Of a stretch of DNA of 64,000 nucleotides, positions 51,701 to 64,000 are shown piece after piece. The translations under genes were made by a program, and so were the position numbers. Location of the stretch: contig CM039192.1 in assembly GCA_008360975.2 (NCBI GenBank), forward strand, positions 13,145,242-13,209,241. Direction: 5' to 3'. Source of the stretch: Lichenostomus cassidix (Eukaryota > Chordata > Aves > Passeriformes > Meliphagidae). The notes under the pieces are model-generated. The model had not been told where the DNA came from and ran no database searches. It was given only the letters and a program-made list of their open reading frames with translations. How positions within the stretch are numbered: the first letter of the stretch is position 1; each line of letters begins with the position of its first letter.

Positions 51701-54700
51701 AGTGCATTCCATTGCAGAGCATCTTGTTTTGCTTTTGCCTCTCCCACTTCCTTTCAGAATTGTACCAGCAGCCTACAGGCTTGTTCAGCATTTCAAAGGG
51801 GCAATATGATTCCCAGATCAGAATGGTGTCAACAGGAGACAGTCTGCCCAGTGTCAGGTTTTTTGTAAGTTGTTCCTTTGTTTACACTGTGAAATGAGAA
51901 GGGGAAAAAAAATCAAATTGTGCACAATTGGCTCCAGTAAATGCCAAGAGACAGTAAATGCCTTGTTTATTGCCTGTGGAAGGCTGGTAACTTGCTGAAT
52001 TTCCATCAAGGCTCCTCCGTAAAGATCTCCCTTGGAGCTGGTTATGCAATTGATGGGGCAGGGTTTTGGCTTCTGGAGCAGCAGGCTTGCATAACATGGC
52101 TTATAATCCAGCACTCCCTTCCCAGCCTGAAAGGACCTTTTTCATAAGGCATTTTCTACAACAGAAAACTGCTTCCAGATTTCTACACAATTGCCGAAAT
52201 AATGGTACCCTGACTCTTAAAAAAACCCCAAACTTCCACAAGAGATTTTTTTTACCTAATCTTTCTGTATGTAGAAGTTTTTTTAAAAAATAATGGATCA
52301 TTTATAAGTTCCTTTTTTTTTTCATACCATGAAGGCTACTTTGTATTTTATTAGCAGAATTCTTGTTGATACAACACTGAAGAAATGGAATTATGCCAAC
52401 TAAGCATTTCTTGGAGGCCTTTACACAATTTGGCTGGTTTCTGATAGCTTCCTTTTTCTTACATGACCTGTATATGAAATCATAGGTGACCAAACCTGCA
52501 ACAAGAAGGTTTAGTCTGTGTACTTGGGAGAGGGAGGCATGCATAGCATGGCATTAATGCCACAAAGATGTTGTCTGTGGAGATGGCTGCAGTGGTTACT
52601 TAAGGACAATGGGAATTGGGTTGTCTTGTTCTTTATTGCAGCCTAGGGGCACACATTCTTCTTGTTCTAACAAGAAACTTCCATCTATTATTCTTCTGCT
52701 CCCTTCATAACATACGCTACCCATCTCCAGATGCTTGATTGCTGTGTGCATGTTTCTGTCCTCACAGAAATGTATGAATCTCCCTGTTAGCCTGGAGAGA
52801 GTTCCAGGGCACCTGATGGGTGGCATTGGTGTTGCAATCCAGGTCCTCCCCTGCTTTTGGGGAAATCTATGCAAATTTATAGGTAGGGTCCTCAGGGTCA
52901 GTGTGAGGACGCATGCTGTGTAAGCTGACATTAATGTTTATATTACTACTTTATCTTGCAGTTTCTAGGAGGAAAATCAGAAATGTAGGAAAATGTCTAA
53001 ATTAAGTCTTTGGGAATTGGAAGTGTGCAATCTAATATTCTTTCCCTCCTGTCACTGAACTGCCCCACTGAATCTTCATGCCCAGCAAGAAAAATGTTTG
53101 CAGCTCGCTACAAATGTGGAGGTTCTCTGGGTACTCATCAGTTATGAGCTGGTGACTTGGGAAGAGCTGAAGTTACAGATGTATCTCACATCATTGCCAG
53201 CTGTAATTGCAGATGATTGGTCTTTCTGAAAATAACTTTGGGGTTAAGATGTGATACTACTATTTCAGACAACAGCAATCAGAATGATTTACATGAGATC
53301 ACATGAAATCTATTATTAAGATGTCAGTAGCAGTCATTACTTGCTTTCCTTCCATGAAAGCAGATACGAAAGATGAAACTAAGAACGGTGTTTATTTAAA
53401 TATTACTAGCTTAAGTTTTTGGAGGAAATTACTAAGAATTCTAAATCTGATTGCTGAAGTCTGCATTCTCAAAAGGAGCAGTATGGACAGCAGAACTGAA
53501 AGCTTCATAACTATTGCACAAATACAAGTTGTCATATTTATGCATTTTTTAGCCCTCTGTCCTCAGGAACTGGACTCTGCCAGCAGTATTAACAGGGAAA
53601 AGTTTTGGCTGGAAAGTGTTCACTACAGGAACATTGTTTCTCAAGTCTTACTCTCTCCATTGTTTCTCTGTTGTCACTACCACTGTCACCATCATTCTGC
53701 TGTTTCACGACACAAACCATGGAACATTTGTTGACTCCTTTCTCAGCATCTGGATTGTCCCCAATGAGGTGGTAATCAGAGAGACTGCTGGTTTTGTCTA
53801 GTGGATTCTCTGACACCCAAGGAGATGATTATTGGATCAATTCCAGTGCCATAATATTTTAATTTACATCTCTCAGAGTCACTAAGTATGCTCACTTTGG
53901 ATGTAAGTGGCAGGAAAACTATCTTTCAGAATCCACTTCTTTCCATTTCCTTAGGGGCTGACAAAATAACACTAAACTTTCGTCAGGAATTGTTTAGATT
54001 CATCTTTTGAAAAGTCAGTACTTTAGTTGTGGCAAAAAAATCCTGAGATGTGGGGTAGGCAAATGGAGGTAAATTTTGAGATTATTTAGAATTTTATTAT
54101 TGAAATACATTTGTAATATTTGCTGAATTTAAAGCAGGAAGTATATTTAGAGGTTATTAATAACAGATAAATCTTTTATGAGGAACTGCACGTTTATAAT
54201 TTGGGGCTACCTAAAAGGCAAAATATGTGTCCCTGCACACAATCTGGCTGGTGTCCACTAAGCAGCCTTAGTGTTTCATCTGTGAGAAACTGGAACCAAT
54301 CAAACATTCTGTTTATGCAATCTATGTTATTTAATGAACTACTAACTCTAGAGTTATTTGATCTTTGACAGTTTAGGGGTGGGGGTGGGAGGTAAAGTTT
54401 CATTCTCACTGGCAAAACCCACATTAATTTCAGAATTTTTAATGGAGAGAAGTGTGGGGTCAAGTCTGTTGTATAGCTACATATTCACTAAATTGTGTAT
54501 GATTGCTAGTCCAGTCCTTACAGTACAAACAAGTAAAGTTACATTAATTCAATTTTAGATTCAGCTTTTCATATTCTGAAAGAGTCTGCAAAGGCTAATC
54601 ATGAAACCAAAACCTGCATCTGAAATTGCGAAATGTCAAATAAGTTTCCATGGACAAGACTTACTGAGCAAGACAACTTTCAGTTTTACTCCTTTAAAAG

Positions 54701-57700
54701 CCTTCAGGTCTGTTTGTCTGGCTCTTCAAGCACAACATGAAAAAATTTATGCTCATCTCTCCTTGAAACTGTTCCATTGAGCTCAAGAGCAAGCCTAGAA
54801 GGGAACAGAATGTGTGCAGCTCTAGGATCATCTTAAAGTTGTGAATTAAACTAGAAACATGTTATTGATATTAGAATATTTATATGCTGTACTAGCATTT
54901 TTTTTATGGACACGAATATTGATGACTGTGAAACTGGAATTTCTGTTTCCTTAGCTATTGGAGAAAGTCTTTATGTAGACTGAGTAAATACATTTGTAAG
55001 GGTAATATTAATCTAGAACAGCTACAGCCATACAATGAGCTCACCTCACCATGTCCCTGAGTGTTTGGCTGCCCAGCTGTCAGCATGCCCTGTCTGTAGA
55101 TTTGTTTTAGTGCAGCCCCCTGAGCACACACACTTCCTTCTTTGCTCCCTAAGATGTGTTACTGCTGTATAAATCAGTCAAAAGTATGTTTATTAAAAAA
55201 TCACTTTACATTCATCATGGTATGTAGTGGATGCTTTGAATGAAGGTTATATGAAACAAACAAAATTTGTTTTATCAGATTATCTAGTTATGTAGCAATC
55301 TGGGATAATTCATTGCAAGCAGAAAAGCAACATAATGGGGAAAGTTTTCTGTTTATTGGAAAAAAAATCAAATTAGCAGATTCAGAAATAGCCCTGAGTC
55401 AGACAGCTAGCTCTATTATTATGTTACTTAGAAGCTAATGTATTATGAACAAGTGCCAAATATTTCTGTGTAATGCAGAGGAGATTAAATGGAAGCTTCT
55501 ATTTTTGAGATCCGCTTTGTAGCGCACATGTAATCAACAGAAAGTCCTAGATAAGAAGTAGTACACAGATAGCCCTGCTAATTATGAATAATTATGTAAA
55601 TGGTTATAATCCAAGAATAGTATTTATCTGAGGGATTAATGCATACAAATCAACAGAAAAGTTTGAAAATTAGTTTACCTAAAGTCAGTTATAAGTTTGT
55701 TTTTAAATGGTGATGTGGGAGCATAACTCAGCTATGTAGTTTTGTTTAAAGTCACATTCCTAGCCTGAGGAAGGAAAAAATTCCCTGAGAGGGCTGGACT
55801 GCACAAGTATATCAGGTTTTGAATCTGCTCAGCTAACTTGCACAGTACTTGGTTGTCAGAGATGACAAAAGTTGTGAGTTTCTGAATACTCTTCTGTGCA
55901 ATTCTTGGCCAGTTCAGTCTGGTTTTATACTTGCCTTATTATTTCTTTGCTGGAAAGGTCACTGTGTAGGGTTGCAGAGCTGGATACGGTAAGAGTAGTT
56001 TCTCCAGTTAATACATTGCAGTGGCAGCTCCAGAACTATTGTTCATGCAAATATTCTCATTTCTGAGACAAATGCCAAGAGTGATTTCAAAGATCTCTCT
56101 GTTCTAGGAAAGTTCAGATCTAGTTAGCACTGTGCACAGCACTGTCAGTACAGGGGTTCAAACTGATCTGCTCTATTTTGAAACAGGATTTGGTATGCAG
56201 TTCTTACTGTTTAGAAATGTTTAGGACTTAACAGAAGTGTCTAGAGTAAGTTGCACAGGAATGGGCTTATTTAAAAAATTCTCATCCAGAGCAAGTAGAT
56301 GGCCTAGTTTTGAGTGAGAAATAGCTGCAGCAAGTGTTGACTCACTCCAAACTGACCTCCTGTCTTTCTAATTCTGCTCCTGTGCTTGTGGAGCCAGGGC
56401 AGAGAAGACATCAGGGAATTTACACTTCTAGCAGGGATTTACAGCCTCTGAATAGATCTGTGTTTTCTGAATAGTTATTCATTGTTTAGCTTTAGGTGTG
56501 TAAAAATGTTGCTGAATTTACAGGTGATTGTTTAAGCCTTTGTGGGCAACAGTAGTCAGTCTTACCGTTTCAAGTGCCCGTTGAAGTTTCCAAAGACCTC
56601 TCCTAACACAGGGCTTGCATTTCATCCTCACATGGCACTGTGCATGGAAGAGGATCCCACTCTGCAACACTCTCTAATGGAAATCAGAATGAGCTGTGGC
56701 TACTGGAGGAAGCAATAATTAAGGCCCTGGGAGAAGGAAGGATACACTTCACAGCTTCCCAGCAGAGCAGCGAGTGTGTTAGCATATTGTTGATTTGAAG
56801 AGAACCCCGAAGGCAATTACTGCTGCCTCATTAAAAGGATTAAAAACACCTTCTCTAAGTCTTAGAACCTTTTCTCTGTTGGCTCTGCAGGCTTTCTGAA
56901 AGTGGTTGAACAAGAAATCAAGTTGTGTTTTGGTTTGCTTTTGTAAGAGTACTATTTAAAAAGGCCCTACTTCTAAATCAGAAACAAGCTGTCTTTTCAA
57001 TAGGTATTGTTGCTAATTCTGAAGAAGTAAAATGTACAGAGACACCTTGTTCCTATTGAATTTCAAATGTTTGCATGCTATTAAAAAAAAACCAAAAAAA
57101 CTTGTGAGCCAAAGCAAGTTCAATTAGGAAGCCTTTGAAAGAATTTTCCCAAGATGTATTAAATTTACTGGGAATTTTTTTCCCCCTTATGCTACCAAGA
57201 AAGTTATTCTTCATGGAATTTTCATACATAGAGATGTTTCTTCATGGGTTAAATTCTAAAACTTTCACTTGGACAAATTCAGTTTTGATTTTAATGATGA
57301 AGTGGCTTCAGTTTAGCTCTAAGTCTTGAAATTCAAAATACAACATATTAAATGATGTGGTAGTAGCAAATACAAGGTGATAATTATGCTATTTCTACAC
57401 ATTTTTATTTTGATAGATGAAAGGTCTGGAGTTTTTCCTTCTACCACATAATCTTGATATTAGATATTAGTTTTCCCTCAATATGCATTTACACCATTTC
57501 CTCATTTGAATAGTCACTACCTCATTTGAATGCAACTTTAAAATTGCATCATTCCATCTCTATGAAATTCTGTAAAAGCCAATATTCATTTGAATATGAT
57601 TCTTGAAATCTTACCAGATGGTTGGATACAGTTTATATTTATAAACAGTCTGTTCATGAGTAGGAAATCCACATGTGATCACAGTGTGGTGAGATTTTGG

Positions 57701-60700
57701 GGTGTTTCAGGAGTGTGCCAGAATTTGCCCATAGCAGTGCACTGGGAGCTAAATAGTGCACGATAGGGACAGAACATGCCTTAGTGGTGCCTGTGGGCTA
57801 ACACAAAACTAATCCTATGAGAAGTAGTAACAGGCAGAAAAGAAGGTTCTGAGGAAAGTCAGAGGTCTGTCCTCACTAAAAAAAATGATGCATAGAAACT
57901 TTTTATAACCATTTCAAGTGCTTCGTTTAGAGAAATAGGTTGTTATTTATTGGTCCAAGTTTAGGGGGATTTTTTTGCTTCCTCTCTGAATGGAGTGGAT
58001 GTAGAGTGTATGTTTTTCTTGAGCTGTTCTCATACTGAATGAGTCTCTGTTTCTGTTCATGAGGTTTATATAAAGGACCACTAATAAAGATGAATATTCT
58101 GAAAATAATGCTTTTTCTGTAATTACCTGCTACTCCTTTGTTCAGGGTTCTGGGAGGAGTTCAATTTCCTGTGTCTCCCAGGAAGCCCCTACTCCCATCC
58201 GTGCACATCTGCAAGAGGGTGTGCTGATCCTCTTTGTACACTGATAATATCTGACATTTAACTGGCTCAGGGAAATTCTCCAGGGAATTCCCAACCGGTG
58301 ACATATTCCCTTAGCTGCCCAGTTATCTTAGCACAGTGACTGAGCTTTATCTCTCCTGTCACTGAGGCAGCTCCTGTGGTGCCAAGCCAAGAAGGACCAT
58401 CTGGGATAACTTTGCAGATAAGTTCCAGTGATTTAATTAGGGACTTGTATGGACCTTAAAGCAATGTTCTTTGTTTAGGCTGTGAAGCACTCACTGTGTA
58501 GGGGTATTTGCATCCGAACTTGTTTCCTCTTCTTTCTAACATACTTTGTTATTTTAAGTTCAAACTGCTTGTGACATCGATTCCTCCCTCGTGGCAGCTC
58601 TGCTCTTTACCAACAGGAAGTTTGCCTCTTGTGTGGTTCTTATTCACCAGCATGACTTCCTTCTCCAGAGGACTGTGCACACTAAACATATTCTCTAGAT
58701 GTGGCTTCTGTCATCAGCCCTGTGCTAGAGTTGTTCTTTATCGTGTCTTATGTAACTGATGGGGCTCTTAAGATTGCTTCTGAGCCAAGTTCAGAGCTCC
58801 ATATATTGTGGCAGCCACACTTAGTGAAATACTGATTTCTCCAGTGGTAATGCTTGGCTAAAAACTGTTGCTGTTACATGGATTAAATTTACATAACATA
58901 TTGTCTTCCAAGGGTTTTTCATTAATTTGGTGACAAGGCACAGTAGTTAATAGATCAAACCACAGCTACACTGAGGATGGAATTTCAATCTCTGAAATGC
59001 TAAGACAACAGCTGCGATCCCATGGGACAATGTAGATCACAAAGTCCTGGATAAAATTTTTTCATTTAAGCAATTCTGGCTTAGAAACATGCTTCCAGGG
59101 CAGATTAAAACCAGGCACTGAATATCTTTGGGAACTTCTGCAAATTATCTTAATGTAAAAAGTCTTCGTGCTGTTGGAATTACATCTGGATACCAGCTTC
59201 AGCCCAAGAAAACCCAGACAGCACCAAATAATTATTCTGAGGGGGGAAAAATTAGATTTTTAAAGTAAAGGTGTCTCAAACATTTAGTTTCTCAAAAAAG
59301 GGAAACACCAAAGATTTTTATGGAATATGCTTTGAACTTTACTAATTTGAGCATAGAAAATATTCAGACACTGTCATGGTAGATGAAAGCAGAGAAAATA
59401 TGTTCAGAGGTCCTAAGAAAATCACAGCTGTTCAGTTGTTTCAGGATCTGACCCAGCAAAGATTGCAAACCATTCTGAAAATCAGAAATTTGGGTTTTAC
59501 AGCCAAATCAATCTGATATTCTTAATTTTTATGAAAGCCTAGGGGTCCTAGTGGTAATGCTGATTTTGTGGTGGTTTCAGTATTTTCATATTTAATTTGG
59601 GTGCAAGTGGATGCCCAAATCTGCCATCTCCTTTTTGATAAACTCTTTTCTTTCTTTCCCTAGTTTCTGTGTGGTAATGAAAACACTGCTAGATGGCCTA
59701 ACCTCCAGATATTTTTCCTTAGTGACAGCTGGAAAATATGCTCTCCAAGAAGTACTAGGCATAACAATAACCCCAAAAGAACTGCAACTAAAAGGAATGT
59801 AGAAGTTTACAGCTTCAAGCATGTTTTCAAATACAATCTAAGTAGGAGGCTACCAACTGTTGCTTTTTTTGTGAAGTAAATTGCCATGGCAGGAGGAGGA
59901 TATCTGAGCTGACTGGAAAGTTCCTAAAATATTTTAAACAAAATATAGGCTACAGGGGGAAAGAAAACAGACTGTTTTTTGGTCTGTCCAAGCAAACTAA
60001 GGCAGACCAGGACACAGATTCAGGGGCTGGCCCTTGGTCATCCTTGCTAGTTAATTGTTGTGGCCTGAGCCGACAGAGAAGGGTTGGCTGGGAATTCCTT
60101 TTTTCCTACTTGGACAGACAGAGAATCGCTGAAGTGGTCAGGGATTTTGTTTAATGTCTGTTCCTTAAAGATTAATTTAAAATTACTGAATCATTTACTG
60201 TTCTTTTTTTGTTTACAGGCTGCAAGTTCTTATCTATACTGAAAAGCTAAAATAAGCTCTCTTTTCTTGTCTCCCTCAGGATTAAAGTTACCAAGAATTA
60301 ATGGTCAGGATAAGACATTTTAGTCTAAAAAGATTAAGCTCTTTTTCCCACTAAAGCACCTGCATAAATATAGACAAATCCAGAATCAACAGAAGATATA
60401 AATGTTGTATGATGTGACTCAGCAAAAGTACAGATGTCAGATCGTAGGTGAATACTTTAATTCCAACTGCTTTTTGTCTGTCATATAGATGAGTATCATT
60501 ACTAGCAAAGTCAGAAATTGTCTGCTTTGCCCTTTTTACTATTTATTATATATTTTCAGTTCAGTTGTGAGTAGCTGTAAAAATTTTTCATGTGTGAAAG
60601 TGGAGATATGTGTGTGTTACAATCCTGTTACTTTTATTCTGTAGCACTTGCAGACCCTAAGTTTATTCAGTACCCTATTCATTTGCAACTCTCAGGCCAT

Positions 60701-62418
60701 TATCTAAGCTCCAAAGTGAAACATTTCAAAGATGCTATAAATTATTCTCTGGAACTAAATATGAATGAAAATTAATTAAACACAAAGATTTGACATGGAT
60801 ACCTCATGCTTTAAGCATCCCTTCCTTTGATTGCTTTACAATGTGAAACTATTGGGGAATAAATTACAGGACAGATCCTGTTATTGTTATTTAAAATACA
60901 TGGCATTTGAAACCAGATTTGATAATTTGGAAGGAAGCAATAGCTGCAGTTTAAAAGGAGTAGTATTATCTGTCTCTGACTACAGTTTTGCAACAGGTTT
61001 AAAATAACTAGAAGCTTCCGTGGAAATACATTGGGAACCTGAGTGCATAACCCCCTTAAACTAATGGGCTAGGATCCTCAAGGGAGGAGAGGGGCATGGA
61101 GGGAGTGAACTCTAATCCAATTCTTATAGATTTATACCTTCCTGGAAGCCTCTGCTTTTCTGTCAGCCAGTAAGTGTCACAAGAGTGGCTTCAAAATAAA
61201 ACGTAGGCCTAAATCTTGTTCTCCAAATGGTATAAATGTAGAATATTTTGAGCAACACCAGCCGTCAGTGTAAAGGAGGGAAGAATCCTCTCTGTAACAT
61301 CTCTTCCACATGTTAGTATAACGCTGGACATTTTTGTATTGACACGCTCAGTATTTCATTCCAGTAACTGATATGAAATTCAAGTAGAAGGGAGCAGCCA
61401 TGTGTGTGTCTATGGGCCAGCAGATTTGTCAGCCTCTTACCCTGGCAGGGCTCTGAGGGAAGTCCTTGGTAGCAAACCCTTTTAAAAGCAAGACTAGAAA
61501 GTCTCCCTCTTCCATCATTGCCTGTTTTAGTGGGCTTAAATGCTGTTGCAAAGGAGATCGAGGAATTTGGATTCCTCACGTACTTTTAGGTTGCAAAATT
61601 AATTTGATACCTTCTCCTGCCTTTGACACCAGATAGGGTCTGAAAAGGGCTTCACCATCTGTGTTTGTGTTGGCTTGGTCTTTGCATGTCTGGCCACAAG
61701 TATTTCTCCGTGGATGATACTTAAGAGCCTGAGCTGATGCATTTTTGCGTGTTCCATTGTCTCTTCACATGACAAATGCACTGAAAGCCTTTAACAAGTC
61801 CCAGATATTTCCATCTCCTGTTTCAGGGAAGTATAAAACAGGATGGTAAAACCATCCAGTGTATCTGATGTTGTTGAGCATTCTTTGAACTTAGCAGTAA
61901 TTCCTCACGGCATTTATGGACAGACAAAGATCCTCCAGAAACGTCTGTGCCTCACACAGAATTTCAGCTTTTCTATCTGTATATTGAATTATAACAGACA
62001 TGTAATGTAAACAGTTTTTCTGGTTACAAAACTACTTTCTCTTGAAGTCCCTGGGACATGCTTCTAGTCTGGGATACAGCCATATTTTACCACTCTTATG
62101 TGGTAAATATGCATGAGAAATTGGGAGGCAGCAGATTCCTTGCATGTAAAATGTTTGCAACGGCTGACACAGAGAAGGGGGATGAGCTTGGTCAGAGAGA
62201 AGTCGTGAGGGAGAAAGAAATTTGTGTGTGGAATCTTAGTAATGAAGGAGTTTTTCTCACTAAACACCTATTGGCACTTCAGGACAAGGCTTCTGCACGG
62301 GAGAGGAATGGGCATTCTCAGTCTTCAAGGACAGGAACCTGGCATGTAAATGGACGAGGGTGGATACAAGTTGGTTAGTGCATTTAAGAAAGGGAAATAA
62401 AAATAAAAACCATAATTA
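48788..62418. other. Intergenic, 3' side of N4BP1, second part
   Basis: AT-rich, with TAAT-rich stretches near 49070-49400 and 50260-50300. The reading frames at 51286-51747, 52596-52931 and 59611-59802 match nothing known to me. By human synteny SIAH1 should lie further on, but none of its RING or TRAF-like exon sequence is present. Confidence 0.65.
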
Positions 62419-62452
62419 CATATATATATATGTATATATATACATATATATA
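62419..62452. repeat. AT-rich palindromic microsatellite
   Basis: Alternating AT with symmetric TGTA/TACA interruptions, so its central part is self-complementary and could extrude a hairpin. Confidence 0.85.
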
Positions 62453-64000
62453 ATCATCAAAATAATTTCCAGTACTAAAATGGACAATAAGTTTACTTTC
62501 TGCATTTTGCAAGTTCCTAATAAAGTAAATCAAGAAGGAAGCTGAAATCCAAGTGAGAATCTCACAGTACCTTGCTGTATGCTTGAACATAATGAAAATT
62601 AATATCCATTTCTTGACCTGCTGTTGAGTCCTCCCAGGTCAACTTCACATTGATTTCCATGAAACCTAGAATTTAGATTTGTATGTGTACAAGCTGCAGA
62701 CACAAGTAAACTCTGCTTAGACAGTGTCAAGTAATTTTCCCAAGAAATGTAAAGATGAAATGTCTTTCTAGGAATTTCCTGTTAAATAGCAGCCTCTCTA
62801 TGAATTTAAACTTCAAGAGCTGGTACCCTGTTGAATAAGGCTATATTGTAATGGGGACAAAATGGTGGGCAATTGAAGCAGTTTTAAAATGTAAATATGA
62901 CTTCTTTTATGTCTAGATCTCTCTCCCAAAGATATCAGATGTATGCATTGCAAAAATAAAACTACAACAAGTTACATTTACAGGGGGAAAAAGGAAAAAC
63001 AAAATTGGAACCATATGTTTAGAACTAAGTTATTACTGCTTTCACAAATGGTTTGTTGTACAGCTTTTTCAAAATTATCCCAGATAAGTATTTTGTTGAT
63101 GACAAATTGGAATTAAATTAGGATTATACACCCTGCATTATTTTTAAAAAAGAAAAAAAAGTAAAATAAACAAAAGTATCTTTCTGGCTAAAGGTTAGTT
63201 GTCACCTTAAAGAATTTTTGGTTTAGGTTATTAAAGCACTCAATAATGACTGGCTGCCCTTGGGAGACATTTGTAATATTTTATTCCATGTAAACATATG
63301 GATTCAATTTAGTCAAAGAATTGTGAGTGAAAGCTGGCCTCTCTCCAATGCACTGCAATAGGTGTCTGGAGGTTTGAATACATCGTTTGCATTACTCATA
63401 TGAGATAAAAATTACCATCAATCCAACTAATTGAGACCCAGTAAGTGCCCTTTAATACTAAGTATCATAAGGAAAAATCAAAAATTAAATTCAAGTTCAT
63501 GTGCAGAATGCTGCTGCAGTGTAATAATTACAGGATTTGTAAGAGAGGTGTACAAAACCTTTTCAGTAATCATTTTGCAAAGATATGGCAGTAAAATAAT
63601 TTCTAATTCAAAGTAGTGGGAGTTAGCACTCTGAATTGATTTTTGGGTTTTGCTATTTGATATCATAACAGAAATATGGTAAGCTGCTTTCCTAGCCTTT
63701 CACAAATGTCTGATTTATTTTCTTCAAGAGTAAGTGAATTTGGACCTTTGTGACCAAACCAAAGAAGTGCCAAGCATCTCCTTTTGAGGTACTAAATACT
63801 ACATCAAGCAGCAACACTGTCATAAATCCATGAAAAAAAAAATCCCTTGATAATCAGAATATTTATGGTTTTGTCTATGAGCATTAGTAACCATGAAGGG
63901 CATCAATATCTTTGATTAGTTAATGAACAAATTTAATTCCTGAGATATAGCTGTAACTTCAAAGGGAGGGGCCTTCTTGATTGAATTTAAGTTGCATGGT
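62453..64000. other. Intergenic, right end of the window
   Basis: AT-rich, with A-rich tracts near 63145 and 63833. No gene or repeat recognised. Confidence 0.65.

Noticed and set aside
51286..51747. 153-codon - strand reading frame
   Set aside because: No family resemblance, and overlapping frames of similar length exist on the other strand; consistent with chance.
59611..59802. Short + strand frame with a ccctag acceptor-like sequence inside it
   Set aside because: It looked exon-like, but it has no known homology and no matching donor.
39360..64000. Search for SIAH1 coding exons
   Set aside because: Expected by human synteny on this side, but no RING or SIAH substrate-binding domain sequence appears in any frame.

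Overview
This is a vertebrate nuclear genomic window, most likely from a bird. The repeats I recognise are CR1-type LINE fragments (sauropsid elements) with no mammalian SINE or L1 signatures. The one gene found is compact: about 14.8 kb from start to stop codon, against roughly 70 kb for its human counterpart. Apart from one CpG-rich promoter, the DNA is AT-rich and low in coding signal. A passerine is possible but I cannot fix the species.

One protein-coding gene is supported. It is N4BP1 (NEDD4-binding protein 1), complete on the + strand in seven coding exons: 20468-20710, 23137-24884, 29253-29383, 29804-29900, 31180-31287, 32807-32914 and 34966-35296. The splice phases all agree and give a 921-residue protein (human is 896). 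It has an N-terminal KH-like region, a central UBA-like segment, an NYN (PIN-like) ribonuclease domain built from exons 2 to 6, and a C-terminal CUE-like (CoCUN) ubiquitin/NEDD8-binding domain. In mammals N4BP1 restrains NF-kB-driven cytokine production, degrades some viral RNAs, and is inactivated by caspase-8 and MALT1. Both cleavage-site regions can be read here: the caspase-8 site is a textbook IETD|G, and the MALT1 site is FVAR|G.

Layout. 1-19150: gene desert on the 5' side, with a CR1 fragment at 10198-10537, a homeodomain-motif-rich candidate conserved element near 2190-2690 and a CTCF-like motif at 13096. 19150-20900: CpG island holding a + strand CR1 3' end (19474-19751), an eight-copy 60-bp GC-rich minisatellite (19752-20239), an Sp1/YY1/CRE-like promoter, and an upstream ORF whose stop overlaps the N4BP1 start as TGATG. 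20468-35296: N4BP1 coding exons and introns. 35297 to about 38500: probable 3' UTR with early and late poly(A) signals and an inserted CR1. 38700-39350: a small CpG-rich patch with a consensus CTCF motif, a splice-donor-like site and two short tandem duplications. 39360-64000: intergenic, with CR1 relics, AT microsatellites and several TAAT-rich stretches, but no recognisable exon. In human the neighbours are CBLN1 (5' side) and SIAH1 (3' side); neither coding sequence is visible.

I found no wholly new system. The points most worth following are the TGATG uORF junction, the promoter-proximal minisatellite, the caspase-8/MALT1 site states, and the CTCF motifs arranged divergently around the gene.
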